NCBI RefSeq assembly: GCF_028550395.1
Contig: NZ_JAQQKW010000002.1
Location: 310,001-374,000, forward strand
DNA length: 64,000 nt
From: Asticcacaulis currens
GTDB taxonomy: Bacteria > Pseudomonadota > Alphaproteobacteria > Caulobacterales > Caulobacteraceae
Reading direction: 5' to 3'
Each line of letters starts with the position of its first letter. The first letter of the stretch is position 1. A model generated the notes under the pieces. The model saw only the letters and a program-made list of their open reading frames with translations, made no database searches and was not told the origin of the DNA. Shown here one piece after another: positions 63,716 through 64,000 of the stretch. A program made the position numbers and the translations under genes.

Positions 63716-64000
63716 TTGATCTTGCCATCCAGCCTCAGATTGACCTCTAGCACGTTCACGCGCGGTTCGCCGAGGATTCCGAAGCTGCGGCCCTCAGTGG
63801 CGGCGTGAATAGCGGCGCGCACCTGCTCTGGCGTCACCCCACGCGCGGAGGCAATACGCGGCACCTGAATCTCCGCCGCCGCCGGGCTGATGTGCGGGTC
63901 GAGGCCTGAGCCTGAGGCAGTGATCAGATCGACAGGCACCGGGCCCGTGACGCCCAGGGCTTCAATACGGCCTTGCGCCGCGGTAACAAGCGCCGGGTTG
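63712..64000 (-). CDS. kdpC: KdpC, potassium-transporting ATPase subunit C (3' part only)
   Basis: The last 95 codons of kdpC; the rest lies beyond the window. Seen: [16 protein letters not shown], then the family signature [31 protein letters not shown] and the terminal [13 protein letters not shown]. KdpC is the small single-helix subunit that stabilises the KdpAB pump. Position immediately before kdpD implies a kdpABCDE operon transcribed toward lower coordinates. Confidence 0.95.
   Translation of the reverse strand, partial: NPALVTAAQGRIEALGVTGPVPVDLITASGSGLDPHISPAAAEIQVPRIASARGVTPEQVRAAIHAATEGRSFGILGEPRVNVLEVNLRLDGKIK

Overview
The window reads as chromosome of a GC-rich stalked alphaproteobacterium of the order Caulobacterales, most likely Asticcacaulis or a close relative. 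The evidence is gene content: a CcrM (GANTC) adenine methyltransferase gene with a GANTC-crowded promoter, the split F0 operon (atpI-atpB-atpE-b'-b) placed away from F1, a Caulobacter/Xanthomonas-type TonB receptor, petABC, kdpDE, and above all a very long SpmX homologue. SpmX is the muramidase-domain protein that places DivJ and, in Asticcacaulis, the stalk. I see no phage, insertion sequence, plasmid or CRISPR. This is mainly core genome with small accessory insertions.

Layout. 1-2.3 kb: a SAM-I riboswitch cut by the window edge, then metX-metB (methionine synthesis). 2.3-3.8 kb: an ECF41-type sigma factor with its carboxymuconolactone decarboxylase-like partner and a textbook ECF41 promoter. 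3.8-7.8 kb: GNAT acetyltransferase, aldo/keto reductase, the ohr/ohrR peroxide pair with two operators, and a DUF4349 lipoprotein behind a cluster of ATCACG half-sites. 7.9-12.1 kb: divergent TonB receptor and beta-propeller phytase. 12.1-18 kb: proC, ybjN and ubiK facing lgt, a MidA-type methyltransferase, pgeF and prs. 18-26 kb: a lipoprotein, rplY-pth, a glycosyltransferase and a serine hydrolase lying between pth and ychF, then an HD-domain protein. 26.7-31 kb: petABC (minus) facing trmL-hemF. 31-35 kb: small hypothetical, glutamine amidotransferase, cca, DUF1285, GNAT and a crotonase. 35.7-45.2 kb: two paralogous secreted cysteine-rich five-repeat proteins flanking a dihydroorotase-family gene, GT9, ygfZ, DUF805, rnhB and ccrM. 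45-52 kb: mutY facing dciA-dsbA-dsbA-smc. 52-55 kb: F0 genes. 55-60 kb: spmX, mgtE, tRNA-Leu(GAG), an unannotated-size 57-aa gene and a membrane protein. 60.3-64 kb: kdpE, kdpD and the 3' part of kdpC.

The most unusual items are the SpmX homologue with a lost lysozyme catalytic triad and an expanded coiled coil; the two 5 x 4-cysteine repeat proteins, which resemble nothing I can name; seven GANTC sites and a CtrA-like box in front of ccrM; a terminator-like hairpin between the c-ring and b-subunit genes; the SAM-I riboswitch on a Xanthomonas-like metX-metB pair; and several palindromic intergenic elements that end on or beside gene stop codons.

Start codons were moved inward wherever a ribosome binding site supported it. 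All structure and family calls are by eye; no search was run.
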